Assembly (NCBI GenBank): GCA_963846715.1
Contig: CAWJXA010000002.1
Span: forward strand, 434,001-498,000
Direction of reading: 5' to 3'
Source of the DNA: Bog-257 sp963846715
GTDB lineage: Bacteria; Acidobacteriota; Terriglobia; Terriglobales; Acidobacteriaceae
DNA: 64,000 nt
Under the pieces are notes generated by a model. That model was not told the origin of the DNA. It was given only the letters and a program-made list of their open reading frames with translations, and made no database searches. The position numbers and the translations under genes are program-made. This document shows, in pieces, positions 27,101 to 35,640 of this stretch. The first letter of the stretch is position 1, and each line of letters starts with the position of its first letter.

Positions 27101-27763
27101 CTAAACAAATTTGAACATGGCTACGATTAAGAAAACGCCCTCCGCGGCCGCCAGTCCAATCCAGATTCTCCGTCGGAAGCGTGTCCGGCCTAAGTCTCGT
27201 GCCAGTTGCATACGAGCAGCAAGCAGTACCGGATCCGTCGTCGGCGCTTGAAGCGCCGGCTGTTCAGCTGCTTCAATTCTCGATATAAGGGCTTCTTCCC
27301 TCGGCGCGTCCCGCAGAAATACTTTTGGAGTGCTGATCAGCGTCGACCAATCCAGAATCTGAAGGCTGGACTCGGCGCCGAAAACCGCCACCGGCTGCGA
27401 GGTCAGGTTCAGCGGGGGAAGGTGTTCCCTGGCCAACCGATCCCGCAGGCTGGACAGCAGAGTGTCCCACCACCCGCGGCTCAACTCATCGCCCAGGAGC
27501 TCGCCAACATCCACCGGCCGGGATTCCAGTTCCAGGGCCGGCAGCACTTCCGGCGAAATCACGTCGGCCAGATTGTTGAAGATCGTCCGGTACCAGGGCC
27601 GGTCCACCAGGTCGCCCACCAGAAGGCCGACGTCCACGGGCTTGGAGGTGAGCTGAAGCGGAGGCAGGCGTTCCGGCGAGAGCCGGTCAAGAACATTGAG
27701 CAGGAGAGAACGCCACAGCGATACAGTTAGTCCCTCAGGAGGAGAAAAATCGAGATCCGACAT
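27101..27763 (-). CDS. Tail-anchored protein with three internal repeats, unknown family
   Basis: A 220-residue protein. Residues 17-126 hold three copies of a unit of about 40 residues, each ending in LPPLxLTSxPVxV (LPPLQLTSKPVDV, LPALELESRPVDV, LPPLNLTSQPVAV) and starting at a Trp (W17, W57, W99). One membrane segment lies at the extreme C-terminus (about 199-218), so the body faces the cytoplasm. I do not recognise a family. It is 20 bases downstream of the exported protein gene on the same strand, probably one operon. Confidence 0.7.
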   Translation of the reverse strand: MSDLDFSPPEGLTVSLWRSLLLNVLDRLSPERLPPLQLTSKPVDVGLLVGDLVDRPWYRTIFNNLADVISPEVLPALELESRPVDVGELLGDELSRGWWDTLLSSLRDRLAREHLPPLNLTSQPVAVFGAESSLQILDWSTLISTPKVFLRDAPREEALISRIEAAEQPALQAPTTDPVLLAARMQLARDLGRTRFRRRIWIGLAAAEGVFLIVAMFKFV

Positions 27764-27783
27764 CCAGTTTGCCGCCCGCTCCC

Positions 27784-28629
27784 TTAATGTTTCACGCTTG
27801 CCGTTGCCGGTTCGCTGTCCTTCACCGTGTAGTCGGAAGGCACTTGGAACAACTGGGCTACGGGCTCGGTGCGTGTGATATTTACCAGCTTCATTATACT
27901 GCGCCCGGACTGGCCGTCATCGGTCTCGGTCAACACTGTCATCTTCAACTCCGGAGAAAACCACGTTTCGGTCACGGAAATAATCGGCTTGTCGTTACCC
28001 ATCGATCCGGCATCGATGGTACGAGTCGTCCGGGTGCCAGTCGCAACCACGCCTTCGATGTTCCTGCTGCCCAGAGCTTCGGTTCTGGTTTCAACCGGCG
28101 TCGTCGAGATCTTCCCCGCCGTCTTGGATGTGCCACTCGTTCCCGGCGCTACGTTCCGCTCCGGAGATTTCAGCCCAGGTTGCACTGGAGGAGCGATGTT
28201 GACCGGCGCGCCCGCGACAGTGGTCACTCCCAGGGCTGATGGTGCAACTCCCTGTCCAAAGTGAAAAATCGTCGCCGACTTCCCCTTAGGATTGAGGCTA
28301 ATGATGACCTTTTGGACAGGATCGTTAATGGTGACTCGCTCGAGTTTTTCTGTGCCTGGTTGAGTCGGCGGCATCTCATTGTCGGTGCGCATTCGGCCCT
28401 GGCTGTCGCGATAAATCTTGCCTCGTGTCTCGCGATGAATATGACCGCCATTGTCGAGAGCGCGGTCGTATTGTGTAACCACTTCAGCTGAAAACGGAGA
28501 GTTCCTTACCGCGGCTGTGGATGTACTGCTAGCGCCTGCGGGGCTGACGACCGGGTGTCCATTCACCTGGGCACCAACTACTCCTGCCATCAAAAGGACG
28601 AAACCGGTTGATACCCATCGCACTCCCAT
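27784..28629 (-). CDS. Exported hypothetical protein
   Basis: A 281-residue protein with a signal peptide (about 1-20, GFVLLMAGVVGAQ). The middle holds YDRALDNGGHIHRETRGKIY and RVTINDPVQKVIISLNPKGK; the end holds SVTETWFSPELKMTVLTETD. This pattern of strands resembles a lipoprotein-carrier-like or LolA-type beta sheet found in many acidobacterial exported proteins, but the match is only by feel. A Pro/Thr/Ser-rich linker sits in the centre. ATG at 28629 has AAAGGGG upstream. Confidence 0.65.
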   Translation of the reverse strand: MGVRWVSTGFVLLMAGVVGAQVNGHPVVSPAGASSTSTAAVRNSPFSAEVVTQYDRALDNGGHIHRETRGKIYRDSQGRMRTDNEMPPTQPGTEKLERVTINDPVQKVIISLNPKGKSATIFHFGQGVAPSALGVTTVAGAPVNIAPPVQPGLKSPERNVAPGTSGTSKTAGKISTTPVETRTEALGSRNIEGVVATGTRTTRTIDAGSMGNDKPIISVTETWFSPELKMTVLTETDDGQSGRSIMKLVNITRTEPVAQLFQVPSDYTVKDSEPATASVKH

Positions 28630-28767
28630 ATGACCCCTTTGCACATCTCCAATCCAAACATGACCAAATACGAGTCTTGTTATTGTGGGCCGGACTGGGC
28701 GGCAATGCAAACTTTATCCGGTCCCGATAGGGGCTTACCTTGACCAGCGTACCTAAACGTACACTGC

Positions 28768-28798
28768 CGGGAAGAGCGGCGTGCTGCCGCCCTTCCCG
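28768..28798. terminator. GC-rich hairpin after mscS
   Basis: A 13-base inverted repeat (28768-28780 with 28786-28798) with one mismatch and a 5-base loop sits 25 bases beyond the stop of the MscS gene. No T tract follows, so it may be a processing or partial terminator. Confidence 0.5.
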
Positions 28799-28822
28799 CG
28801 ACTTACGCGGCGACTGTCTCGA

Positions 28823-29665
28823 TCAAGCCGAATGCGCCATGCTAGCGCCGGCAGCCGCCGTTCGCACCATGTAGTGCTGTTCGGGAACCTCGAAGCCAGC
28901 AGTCGTAAACGTCTCTTTAATGAGCCGGTTGGTATCGAAGTACACCTGCCAATAGTCTTTATTGTTGCAGTACGGACGCACAGCAAGCACCGGCCCGGCG
29001 AGAGTGAAAGTAAGTATCTCGACGTCGGGAGCAGGATTGGTCATGACGTTCGGAATGCCCGCCAAGGCCTTCTTGAGCTGTGCCATCGCCACGTGCACAT
29101 CCACTCCATGTGCCAGCTGCGCCGTCAGGTCTACCCTTCGGTAAGCGTTAGTCGAGTAATTCTGGATGACGTCGCCGAAGATCTTGCCGTTCCCGACGAT
29201 GTGCCGCACGTTGTCCAGGGTGTCGATGTAAGTCACGAACAACCCGATCTCGTGCACGGTACCCATGATTCCGCCCGCCGTCACAAAATCTCCCACCTTG
29301 AACGGCTGCAAGATGACCAGAAATACCCCCGCGGCAAAGTTGGCCAGCAATCCACTCCATGCGAGGCCGATGGCTACGCCGCCCGCGGCGATTAGCGCTG
29401 CCAGACTGGTCGTCTGCACACCGAAGAAGCCAAGAATAGCGATAACCAGTACGATATTGAGGATGGCTCCAACTGCATTCTGGATATAGCGCACCAGCGT
29501 AGGATCAATTTTCTGCCGGGTCATGCCGCGGCCGATGATCCTGAGGACAAAACCGATCAGCCAGCGACCGACAATCCACAGCGCAAGGGCTTCGAGCACC
29601 GATATACCAAGTGCTATTAATCCGTTCCAGCCCGCTGTCATTAATGCATCCATCTTCGATTGCAT
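28823..29665 (-). CDS. mscS: Small-conductance mechanosensitive channel, MscS family
   Basis: A 280-residue inner-membrane channel that opens under membrane tension and releases solutes. There are three membrane helices; TM1 is about 15-40. The pore-lining TM3 holds the Gly/Ala-packed stretch LIAAGGVAIGLAWSGLLANF, and then comes VGDFVTAGGIMGTVHEIGLF, the start of the cytoplasmic beta domain. Length matches E. coli MscS (286). The sequence GIMGTVHEI is the classic signature. A promoter lies upstream of 29665, not resolved. Confidence 0.93.
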   Translation of the reverse strand: MQSKMDALMTAGWNGLIALGISVLEALALWIVGRWLIGFVLRIIGRGMTRQKIDPTLVRYIQNAVGAILNIVLVIAILGFFGVQTTSLAALIAAGGVAIGLAWSGLLANFAAGVFLVILQPFKVGDFVTAGGIMGTVHEIGLFVTYIDTLDNVRHIVGNGKIFGDVIQNYSTNAYRRVDLTAQLAHGVDVHVAMAQLKKALAGIPNVMTNPAPDVEILTFTLAGPVLAVRPYCNNKDYWQVYFDTNRLIKETFTTAGFEVPEQHYMVRTAAAGASMAHSA

Positions 29666-29814
29666 AGTTAGTTAGTTCCTCCAGGGAGACGATTGGTATC
29701 GACGGCTAGTCGCCGACGACGACACTACTCGCAGGGATGCTAACACAGCAGTAGTTACACGTCAGTGACAGGTTTTCTAGTGTCAGCCTCGCGGAGGGTA
29801 TCTTATGCAGGAAG

Positions 29815-29836
29815 AAAAAGCGGCTCTGCGGCCGCT
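29815..29836 (-). terminator. Rho-independent terminator of the kinase gene
   Basis: The stem AGCGGC (29819-29824) with GCCGCT (29831-29836) has a 6-base loop and is followed on the minus strand by TTTTT (29819-29815). It lies about 37 bases past the stop of the gene at 29873. Confidence 0.7.
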
Positions 29837-29872
29837 CTTATGTCCAGTTTGAGTAGACTCCCGCGAACTGGC

Positions 29873-30859
29873 TTAGTACTCGGCGTCTGCCAGGTTCGGT
29901 GGCTCAGCTTCGTCAGGCTGACTTTCGCTTGCTAGTTGAGGCTCCCCGGCCGCCTCGGCTTCGCCCTCTTTGCGTCTCAGGCGCACAACCGTAATCTTGG
30001 CGAAGCCCTCTTCAAACTTCGGTGGACGCAGCTTGGCCGCCATGCGCTGCATGACGTCTTCCGGCACATTGCGCTCGCGGCGGCGATTGCGCTCAATGCA
30101 GACCTCCGGAGGCACGTCGAAGAAGACCGCATGGGCCTCATAGCCAAAGTCATGGGCCAACTTTATCCAGCTGCGGCGCTCGTGAGCAGACAGATTGGTG
30201 GCGTCCACATAATTCCAAGGACGGCGGGCCAGCAGTCGTCCGCGCAGCATGGAGCGCAAGGTCGAGAAGACCAGGTCCTGATAGCGCTGCTCGGTCACGT
30301 CATCGAACAGCAAAATCCGGACCATGTCACTGGACAGTGGAAGGATATTGTGACGCTTGAACCACGTGCTCTTGCCGGAGCCTGGCAGTCCGATGGACAA
30401 GACCACCGCACCCTTGGACTTCCTGATCTCGTGAGGAGCCGGCGGACGAGGTGTAGCCGGCGCTGCCGCTGCAGCCGCGGCGGATTCTCCAGCCTCGATG
30501 CCCTCTTCGGCTTCTCCGGCTTCTCCGGTCAGACCACCCGGACCGGGAAGGGCCGGAGCTTTTGTCGGCTGCTGTGGACGTCCACCCCGACCGCGCCGTC
30601 CCCGGCGACGGTTGCGGTCGCGCCGCTGTGGCGGCTCTTCGTTTCCACTCATCTGGCTGGTTGGCTGCGGTTCATTCGGTGTGGGCTGCGGTTCTTCCCG
30701 GGCTTCCGGGGCCGCCTCAAAATCGGGCTGCCGGTCAGAGTCGATGTCGCCAGCTGGAGAATCGGGAAATTTGGGTTGCAACGGAGCAGGATTCTCCTGT
30801 CCCGGTTTATCGTCTTGCGATTTGCGCCGCTTGCCGCGGTCGCGCATCCATCTGCGCAT
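29873..30859 (-). CDS. P-loop kinase, polynucleotide-kinase-like (AAA_33)
   Basis: A 328-residue protein. The kinase body begins with a Walker A motif, SIGLPGSGKSTWFKRHNI, followed by SSDMVRILLFDD, the WNYVDATNLS segment and a lid-like ERNRRRERNVPEDV. This layout fits the 5'-kinase domain of bacterial Pnkp or a ThrRS-unrelated AAA_33 kinase. It is flanked by disordered arms: about 110 residues at the N-terminus rich in Arg, Gln and Pro (RDRNRRRGRRGRGGRP) and about 40 acidic residues at the C-terminus. The basic arm could bind RNA or DNA. No ligase or phosphatase domain is fused. ATG at 30859 is preferred. Confidence 0.8.
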   Translation of the reverse strand: MRRWMRDRGKRRKSQDDKPGQENPAPLQPKFPDSPAGDIDSDRQPDFEAAPEAREEPQPTPNEPQPTSQMSGNEEPPQRRDRNRRRGRRGRGGRPQQPTKAPALPGPGGLTGEAGEAEEGIEAGESAAAAAAAPATPRPPAPHEIRKSKGAVVLSIGLPGSGKSTWFKRHNILPLSSDMVRILLFDDVTEQRYQDLVFSTLRSMLRGRLLARRPWNYVDATNLSAHERRSWIKLAHDFGYEAHAVFFDVPPEVCIERNRRRERNVPEDVMQRMAAKLRPPKFEEGFAKITVVRLRRKEGEAEAAGEPQLASESQPDEAEPPNLADAEY

Positions 30860-31059
30860 GTTGCACTTGTAACACGCCCGCCTAGCTGGTAGCAATCGGC
30901 CTCGCCTGGAAACCGCTGCCGGAGGTGCGGTGACTTATGCCATTGCCTCGCCTTACCCATGATGCTAGGCTTTTTGGTTCGGCTTCCAGTTCTACCTGCT
31001 CTTATGGAAGCTGTTTCGATTCATTGCATTTCAATCTAACGTTTTCTTAGAGAGGCACG

Positions 31060-32070
31060 ATGGCAATCAAAGTAGGTATTAACGGCTTCGGGCGCATCGG
31101 ACGCAACATCCTACGTACCGCGCTCACCGACAAAAACCTGGAATTCGTCGCGGTCAACGACCTTACCGATCCGAAGACGCTCGCACACCTGCTGAAGTAT
31201 GACTCCATTCTCGGCAACCTGAAAAATGACATTTCGGCCGGTGCAGACTCGATCAGCGTGGACGGCAAGAGCCTCCGCGTTTTTGCCGAGAAGGATCCCT
31301 CCAAGTTAGATTGGGCGTCGGTGGGCGCCCAGGTCGTCATCGAGTCGACCGGTAAGTTCACCAAGGCCGAACTCGCAAAGCAGCATCTGCGCGGTCCGGT
31401 CAAGAAGGTCATCATCACGGCCCCAGCAACGAACGAAGACATCACCATTGTTTTGGGCGTCAACGAAGAAAAGTACGATCCGGCCAAGCATAACGTCATT
31501 TCCAACGCCTCTTGCACCACCAACTGTCTGGCGCCGATTGCCAAGGTCATCAACGACAACTTCAAAATCGTGTGTGGCACCATGACCACGATTCACTCCT
31601 ACACCAACGACCAGGTGATTCTCGACTTCCCACACAAGGACCTGCGTCGCGCCCGGGCTGCCGCGTTGTCCATGATTCCAACCTCGACCGGCGCTGCCAA
31701 GGCCGTCTACCTGGCGATTCCGGACCTGAAGGGCAAACTCGACGGCTTCGCTATGCGCGTGCCGACGCCCAACGTCTCGGTAGTTGACCTGGTGGTTTTC
31801 GTGGAAAAGAAGACCAGCGTGGAAGAGGTGAACAACGCGCTAAAGGCTGCGTCGGAATCGGGCCCGCTGAAGGGCTATCTGGGCTATGAGACCGCCGAAC
31901 TCGTTTCCATCGATTACCGCGGCGACGACCGTTCCTCCATTGTGGACGCGCCCATGACCCGCGTGGTGGCCGGCAATTGTGTAAAAGTGATCTCCTGGTA
32001 TGACAACGAGTGGGGCTATTCCTGCCGAGTTCGCGATTTGATCCATTATCTCGCGCAGAAGGGGCTTTAA
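31060..32070 (+). CDS. gap: Glyceraldehyde-3-phosphate dehydrogenase, type I
   Basis: Converts glyceraldehyde-3-phosphate to 1,3-bisphosphoglycerate with NAD. The 336-residue protein has NGFGRIGRN at the NAD-binding start, the active-site Cys in SNASCTTNCLAP and the C-terminal SWYDNEWGYSCRV. It is the first gene of the glycolytic string; AGAGAGGC is the ribosome site. Confidence 0.97.
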   Translation: MAIKVGINGFGRIGRNILRTALTDKNLEFVAVNDLTDPKTLAHLLKYDSILGNLKNDISAGADSISVDGKSLRVFAEKDPSKLDWASVGAQVVIESTGKFTKAELAKQHLRGPVKKVIITAPATNEDITIVLGVNEEKYDPAKHNVISNASCTTNCLAPIAKVINDNFKIVCGTMTTIHSYTNDQVILDFPHKDLRRARAAALSMIPTSTGAAKAVYLAIPDLKGKLDGFAMRVPTPNVSVVDLVVFVEKKTSVEEVNNALKAASESGPLKGYLGYETAELVSIDYRGDDRSSIVDAPMTRVVAGNCVKVISWYDNEWGYSCRVRDLIHYLAQKGL

Positions 32071-32080
32071 AGGCAAGAAC

Positions 32081-32231
32081 GAGCTATCAGCTGTTGGCTG
32101 TCAGCCATCAGCTCAACAGTCGGTTGGAATTTGTCAGTTACAACGGCTCTTAGTAGCTTCTATGATCTCGACGGGAAACAGCAATTCCTGTCGTGCTGTA
32201 GCGGACGGCTGATAGCTGAGAGCTGACAGCA
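32081..32231. repeat. Inverted short-word arrays between gap and pgk
   Basis: The left arm (about 32081-32115) is made of AGCTATCAGCTGTTGGCTG and GTCAGCCATCAGC words; the right arm (about 32206-32231) reads GGCTGATAGCTGAGAGCTGACAGC, close to its reverse complement. About 90 bases of unrelated sequence lie between. The arms could fold into an imperfect long hairpin and so set the ratio of gap to pgk expression. Confidence 0.6.
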
Positions 32232-32245
32232 AGGGTCTAATTTCC

Positions 32246-33454
32246 ATGTCGAAATTATCGATTCGTGATCTTCCCTTGAACAACAAGCGGGTTTTCATGC
32301 GGGTTGACTTCAACGTCCCGCTTGACGACGGCCGCGTCATGGATGACACCCGCATCCGCGAGACGTTGCCCACCATCGAATACGCACTGCGGCACGGCGC
32401 CCGCCTCATCCTGGCCTCGCATCTCGGGCGCCCCAAGGGCAAACCAAATCCCAAGATGAGCCTGAAGCCGGTGGCGGAGCGACTTCGCATTCTGCTCGAC
32501 GATGTGTTGCGGCGCGGGGAAAACGTAGGCTTCTCTCCGGACTGTGTCGGCCTGCAGGCCGAAGAAATGGCCGACAAATTGGAGCGCGGTCAGTCCCTAC
32601 TACTGGAGAATTTGCGCTTTCACTCCGAAGAGGAAGCCAACAACCCGGACTTCGCCAGGCAGCTGGGAAAGCTATGCGACTTCTATGTGAACGACGCATT
32701 CGGCTCAGCGCATCGTGCTCACGCATCCACCGAAGGCATCACCCATTTTGTGGACAAGAAAGCCGCCGGCCTATTAATGGAGAAAGAGCTTGAATACCTG
32801 GGCAAGGCCCTGTCGCATCCGCAAAAGCCCTTTGTCGCTATTCTCGGCGGAGCGAAGGTTGGCGATAAGATCGGCGTCATCACCCACCTGATGACCAAGG
32901 TGGACACGCTCATTGTTGGAGGAGGTATGGCCTACACCTTCCTGAAGGCGCAGGGCCAGGAAATTGGCAAGTCGCTGCTGGAGGCGGACAAGGTGGAATT
33001 GGCGACGAAAATTCTCGCCGACGCCAAGGCGCATCGCGTGAAGTTCCTCTTGCCCGTGGACCATGTGGTTGCCGATAAGGTCGCTGCTGATGCTCGTATC
33101 CAGCAGATTGGCGTCGGTAAGCCGATTCCGGCCGACACGATGGCGCTCGATATCGGACCCGAAACCGTGGAGCTATTCTCCAGCGAGATCGGACTCGCCC
33201 GTACCATCGTCTGGAACGGTCCCATGGGCGTGTTTGAAATCGAAGCCTTCGCCAAGGGAACCAAAAAGATCGCCTACGCCGTGGCGGACAACGGTGCAGC
33301 GGTTTCCATTGTTGGCGGCGGCGATAGCGTGGCTGCGGTCAAAGCCGCCGGCGTAGCCGACCAAATCACCCACATCTCGACGGGAGGCGGCGCGTCGCTG
33401 GAGTTCCTGGAGGGCAAAAAGTTGCCCGGTGTGGAAGCCTTGAGCAACAAGTAA
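32246..33454 (+). CDS. pgk: Phosphoglycerate kinase
   Basis: Makes ATP from 1,3-bisphosphoglycerate. The 402-residue protein shows the family start (KRVFMRVDFNVPLDDGRVMD), LASHLGRPKG, LVENLRFH-like LLENLRFHSEEE, and the nucleotide-binding GGGDSVAAV with STGGGASLEFLEG near the end. Normal length. The macro-domain gene begins 5 bases after its stop codon. Confidence 0.97.
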   Translation: MSKLSIRDLPLNNKRVFMRVDFNVPLDDGRVMDDTRIRETLPTIEYALRHGARLILASHLGRPKGKPNPKMSLKPVAERLRILLDDVLRRGENVGFSPDCVGLQAEEMADKLERGQSLLLENLRFHSEEEANNPDFARQLGKLCDFYVNDAFGSAHRAHASTEGITHFVDKKAAGLLMEKELEYLGKALSHPQKPFVAILGGAKVGDKIGVITHLMTKVDTLIVGGGMAYTFLKAQGQEIGKSLLEADKVELATKILADAKAHRVKFLLPVDHVVADKVAADARIQQIGVGKPIPADTMALDIGPETVELFSSEIGLARTIVWNGPMGVFEIEAFAKGTKKIAYAVADNGAAVSIVGGGDSVAAVKAAGVADQITHISTGGGASLEFLEGKKLPGVEALSNK

Positions 33455-33459
33455 CGGAC

Positions 33460-34065
33460 ATGCATTCCAGCGCCCAGGCTTTGCGAGTATCCATGGGTGA
33501 CCGGGCATTGGTCATCTTCGGTCCCGGCGACATAACCCGGCAGCGGACCGATGCCATAGTCAATGCCGCCAACTCGTCCCTGCTGGGCGGCGGAGGCGTG
33601 GATGGCGCCATTCATCGTGCTGGAGGGCCGGCCATCCTCCAGGCTTGCCGCGAGATTGTCGACCGCATCGGTCGTCTTCCCGCCGGACAGGCAGTCGCCA
33701 CCCCCGCGGGAAACCTGTCGGCGCGCTACGTCATTCACACCGTCGGGCCATTCTGGAGCGGCGGCAAGAAGGATGAAGCTGAAACGCTTGCCAGTTGCCA
33801 TCGGGAATCGATCCGCGTTGCTGACGATCTTCAGCTTGGGTCGATTGCTTTCCCTGCAATTTCAACCGGGGTATACCGCTATCCTATAGACTTGGCGTCG
33901 GAAGTCGCTATACGCAGCGCGGCGGCGGCCCTCGAAAAAGCTACCTGCGTTCGAGAAGTGCGGTTCGTGCTGTTCGACGCTGAAACGTTTACCCAATATA
34001 CCCACGCAGGCCGCGCTTTCGCCTCCAGCAAATCCCTCAGGACGGACCTGATTCATGCCACGTAA
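33460..34065 (+). CDS. Macro-domain protein (ADP-ribose-binding hydrolase, MacroD-like)
   Basis: A 201-residue macro domain. ADP-ribose-binding features are visible: DITRQRTDAIVNAANSSLLG, the GGGGVDGAIHRAGG loop and IAFPAISTGVYRYP. These match MacroD-type enzymes that remove ADP-ribose from proteins or hydrolyse O-acetyl-ADP-ribose. The gene sits inside the glycolytic operon: 5 bases after pgk and overlapping the tpiA start by 11 bases, so translation is probably coupled. Start 33460 is used; ATG at 33493 also fits. ADP-ribose released by NAD-consuming enzymes could be its substrate, which is inference. Confidence 0.9.
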   Translation: MHSSAQALRVSMGDRALVIFGPGDITRQRTDAIVNAANSSLLGGGGVDGAIHRAGGPAILQACREIVDRIGRLPAGQAVATPAGNLSARYVIHTVGPFWSGGKKDEAETLASCHRESIRVADDLQLGSIAFPAISTGVYRYPIDLASEVAIRSAAAALEKATCVREVRFVLFDAETFTQYTHAGRAFASSKSLRTDLIHAT

Positions 34066-34807
34066 AAAACTTATTGCCGCCAACTGGAAGATGTACAAAA
34101 CACCGGAAGAGACCACGGCATTCTTCCGCGAATTCCTTCCCATGGTCGCCGATCATTCGCGCGACGAGATCGTTGTCTGCCCGCCGTTTGTCGATCTTCA
34201 TGCCGCCGTGGCTGCAGCCCATGGATCGAATGTCGCCGTCGGGGCGCAGAATATGCACTGGGAAAAAGAAGGCGCCTTCACCGGTGAAGTTTCGCCGACT
34301 ATGCTGACCGCCATCCACGTCACGCACGTGATCATTGGCCACTCGGAACGCCGGCAATACTTCAACGAAACGGACGACACGGTCAATCGCAAACTCGAAA
34401 TCGCGCTGGAGAACGGACTGACGCCCATCGTCTGTGTCGGTGAGGTGCTGGAAGAGCGCGAGGCTGGCCTGACCGAGGACGTGCTGCGGCGCCAATGCAC
34501 CCGCGCCTTCAACGGCATCTCGGGAAGAAAAGCAGCGAAGCTCACGGTCGCTTACGAACCCGTATGGGCCATCGGCACCGGAAAGACAGCAACCCCGCAG
34601 ATGGCAGCGGATGCGCACATGGTGATTCGTCACGAGGCGGAAAAAGCGTTTGGCAAAGACTTCGCCCAAGGCTTAAGAATTCTCTATGGGGGCAGCGTCA
34701 AACCGGATAAGTGCACGGCGCTGATGTCGGAGAGTGAAATTGACGGCGCGCTGGTGGGCGGCGCCAGCCTGGATGCGGCCAGCTTCACAAAGATCGTAAA
34801 GTACTAG
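34055..34807 (+). CDS. tpiA: Triosephosphate isomerase
   Basis: Interconverts dihydroxyacetone phosphate and glyceraldehyde-3-phosphate. The 250-residue protein has AANWKMYKT with the catalytic Lys, HVTHVIIGHSERRQYF with the catalytic His, the signature AYEPVWAIGTGKTATPQ with catalytic Glu, and the phosphate loop LYGGSVKPDK and DGALVGGASL. It overlaps the macro-domain gene by 11 bases. Confidence 0.97.
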   Translation: MPRKKLIAANWKMYKTPEETTAFFREFLPMVADHSRDEIVVCPPFVDLHAAVAAAHGSNVAVGAQNMHWEKEGAFTGEVSPTMLTAIHVTHVIIGHSERRQYFNETDDTVNRKLEIALENGLTPIVCVGEVLEEREAGLTEDVLRRQCTRAFNGISGRKAAKLTVAYEPVWAIGTGKTATPQMAADAHMVIRHEAEKAFGKDFAQGLRILYGGSVKPDKCTALMSESEIDGALVGGASLDAASFTKIVKY

Positions 34808-34822
34808 GCGACGATGGTCTTC

Positions 34823-35149
34823 TTAATCGAGTTCTAGAGCCATCTTGAGCGCCTCCTCAAGCTCGCGGGATTTTGCTCTGGAAAGCTGCCCAATGTAGTT
34901 GGTGAGGTCGGCCTTGCGAACGCTCGCAAGATTGTCGCACATGATCCAACTGGCGTGCTTCAGCCCTTCGGACGCGGTGACAGCTACTTGAGTGGACAAG
35001 CCTTGGCCACTGCTAAACACGGGAGCACAGACGACGGTGGGGAACTTGGAATCGATGAGGGCTTGCCGGCTCACAACAACAAAGGTCCGATACCTTTTAG
35101 GATCTTCGCCGCCGGGTTTGTTAACTCGGTAGAGATCGCCTCGTCTCAC
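34823..35149 (-). CDS. MazF/PemK-family endoribonuclease toxin
   Basis: A 108-residue MazF-type toxin, an mRNA interferase that stops growth when free of its antitoxin. The family start RRGDLYRVNKPGG, the conserved RTFVVVSRQ stretch and the APVFSS / TQVAV and HASWIMCDNLASVRK strands are present. The start is GTG at 35149 with AGGGGAGGG upstream; a longer ATG start would overlap the antitoxin gene. It lies 10 bases after the antitoxin stop, so the pair is one unit. It is on the strand opposite to tpiA and secG. Confidence 0.9.
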   Translation of the reverse strand: MRRGDLYRVNKPGGEDPKRYRTFVVVSRQALIDSKFPTVVCAPVFSSGQGLSTQVAVTASEGLKHASWIMCDNLASVRKADLTNYIGQLSRAKSRELEEALKMALELD

Positions 35150-35159
35150 CGACCCTCCC

Positions 35160-35402
35160 CTACCATGCCTCGTCAATGGGCGCTTGATAGTCGAGCACAT
35201 CTGCAGCTTCCGAAGTCAGTTCCTCGGTACTTTGATTAATTCGTTTCAAGTCTCTCGCATGCAGAGCGGCGCGCTTGCGGTCGCGAAGATATCGACGAAG
35301 CACCCGTTCAATCAGCGCGGAACGCGAACACTTCGTTCCAGCGAGATGATCCAGCTGCGCCAGCAGGTCGCTGGAGAGTGTTATGGATGTCTTCTCTTTC
35401 AT
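35160..35402 (-). CDS. Ribbon-helix-helix antitoxin
   Basis: An 80-residue protein with an N-terminal ribbon-helix-helix DNA-binding fold (KTSITLSSDLLAQLDHLAGT, then CSRSALIERVLRRYL) and a polar, acidic C-terminal tail (ADVLDYQAPIDEAW) that probably wraps the toxin. It is the first gene of the toxin-antitoxin pair. Such antitoxins repress their own operon, helped by the toxin. Confidence 0.85.
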   Translation of the reverse strand: MKEKTSITLSSDLLAQLDHLAGTKCSRSALIERVLRRYLRDRKRAALHARDLKRINQSTEELTSEAADVLDYQAPIDEAW

Positions 35403-35418
35403 ACTACTAATATACTAC
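35403..35418 (-). promoter_or_regulatory. Possible promoter/operator of the toxin-antitoxin pair
   Basis: Directly before the antitoxin start the minus strand reads GTAGTATATTAGTAGT: two direct TAGTA words 8 bases apart around TATATT, AT-rich against its surroundings. Direct repeats of this size suit a ribbon-helix-helix repressor, and TATATT could be a -10 box. The position would place the transcript start at or near the start codon (leaderless). This is a guess from pattern only. Confidence 0.3.
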
Positions 35419-35640
35419 CCACATATTACTCCGGAAACCTGTGAAACGCCACCCAAGGACGCGTAGCCGGAAGATTCATCTTGGCACCGTCCCCCCGTCG
35501 GCGGGTCAGTTCCTTTAGCGGGTGGAAGTCGTGCATGCGATAGCCCGGCAATCTTCGCCGTAGCTTCCCTCTTTGCTATACTTATTGTGCCTCTACGTTT
35601 CTGCTTGGAACCCGTGATGCTGCCGCATCCGGCTGGGTTT

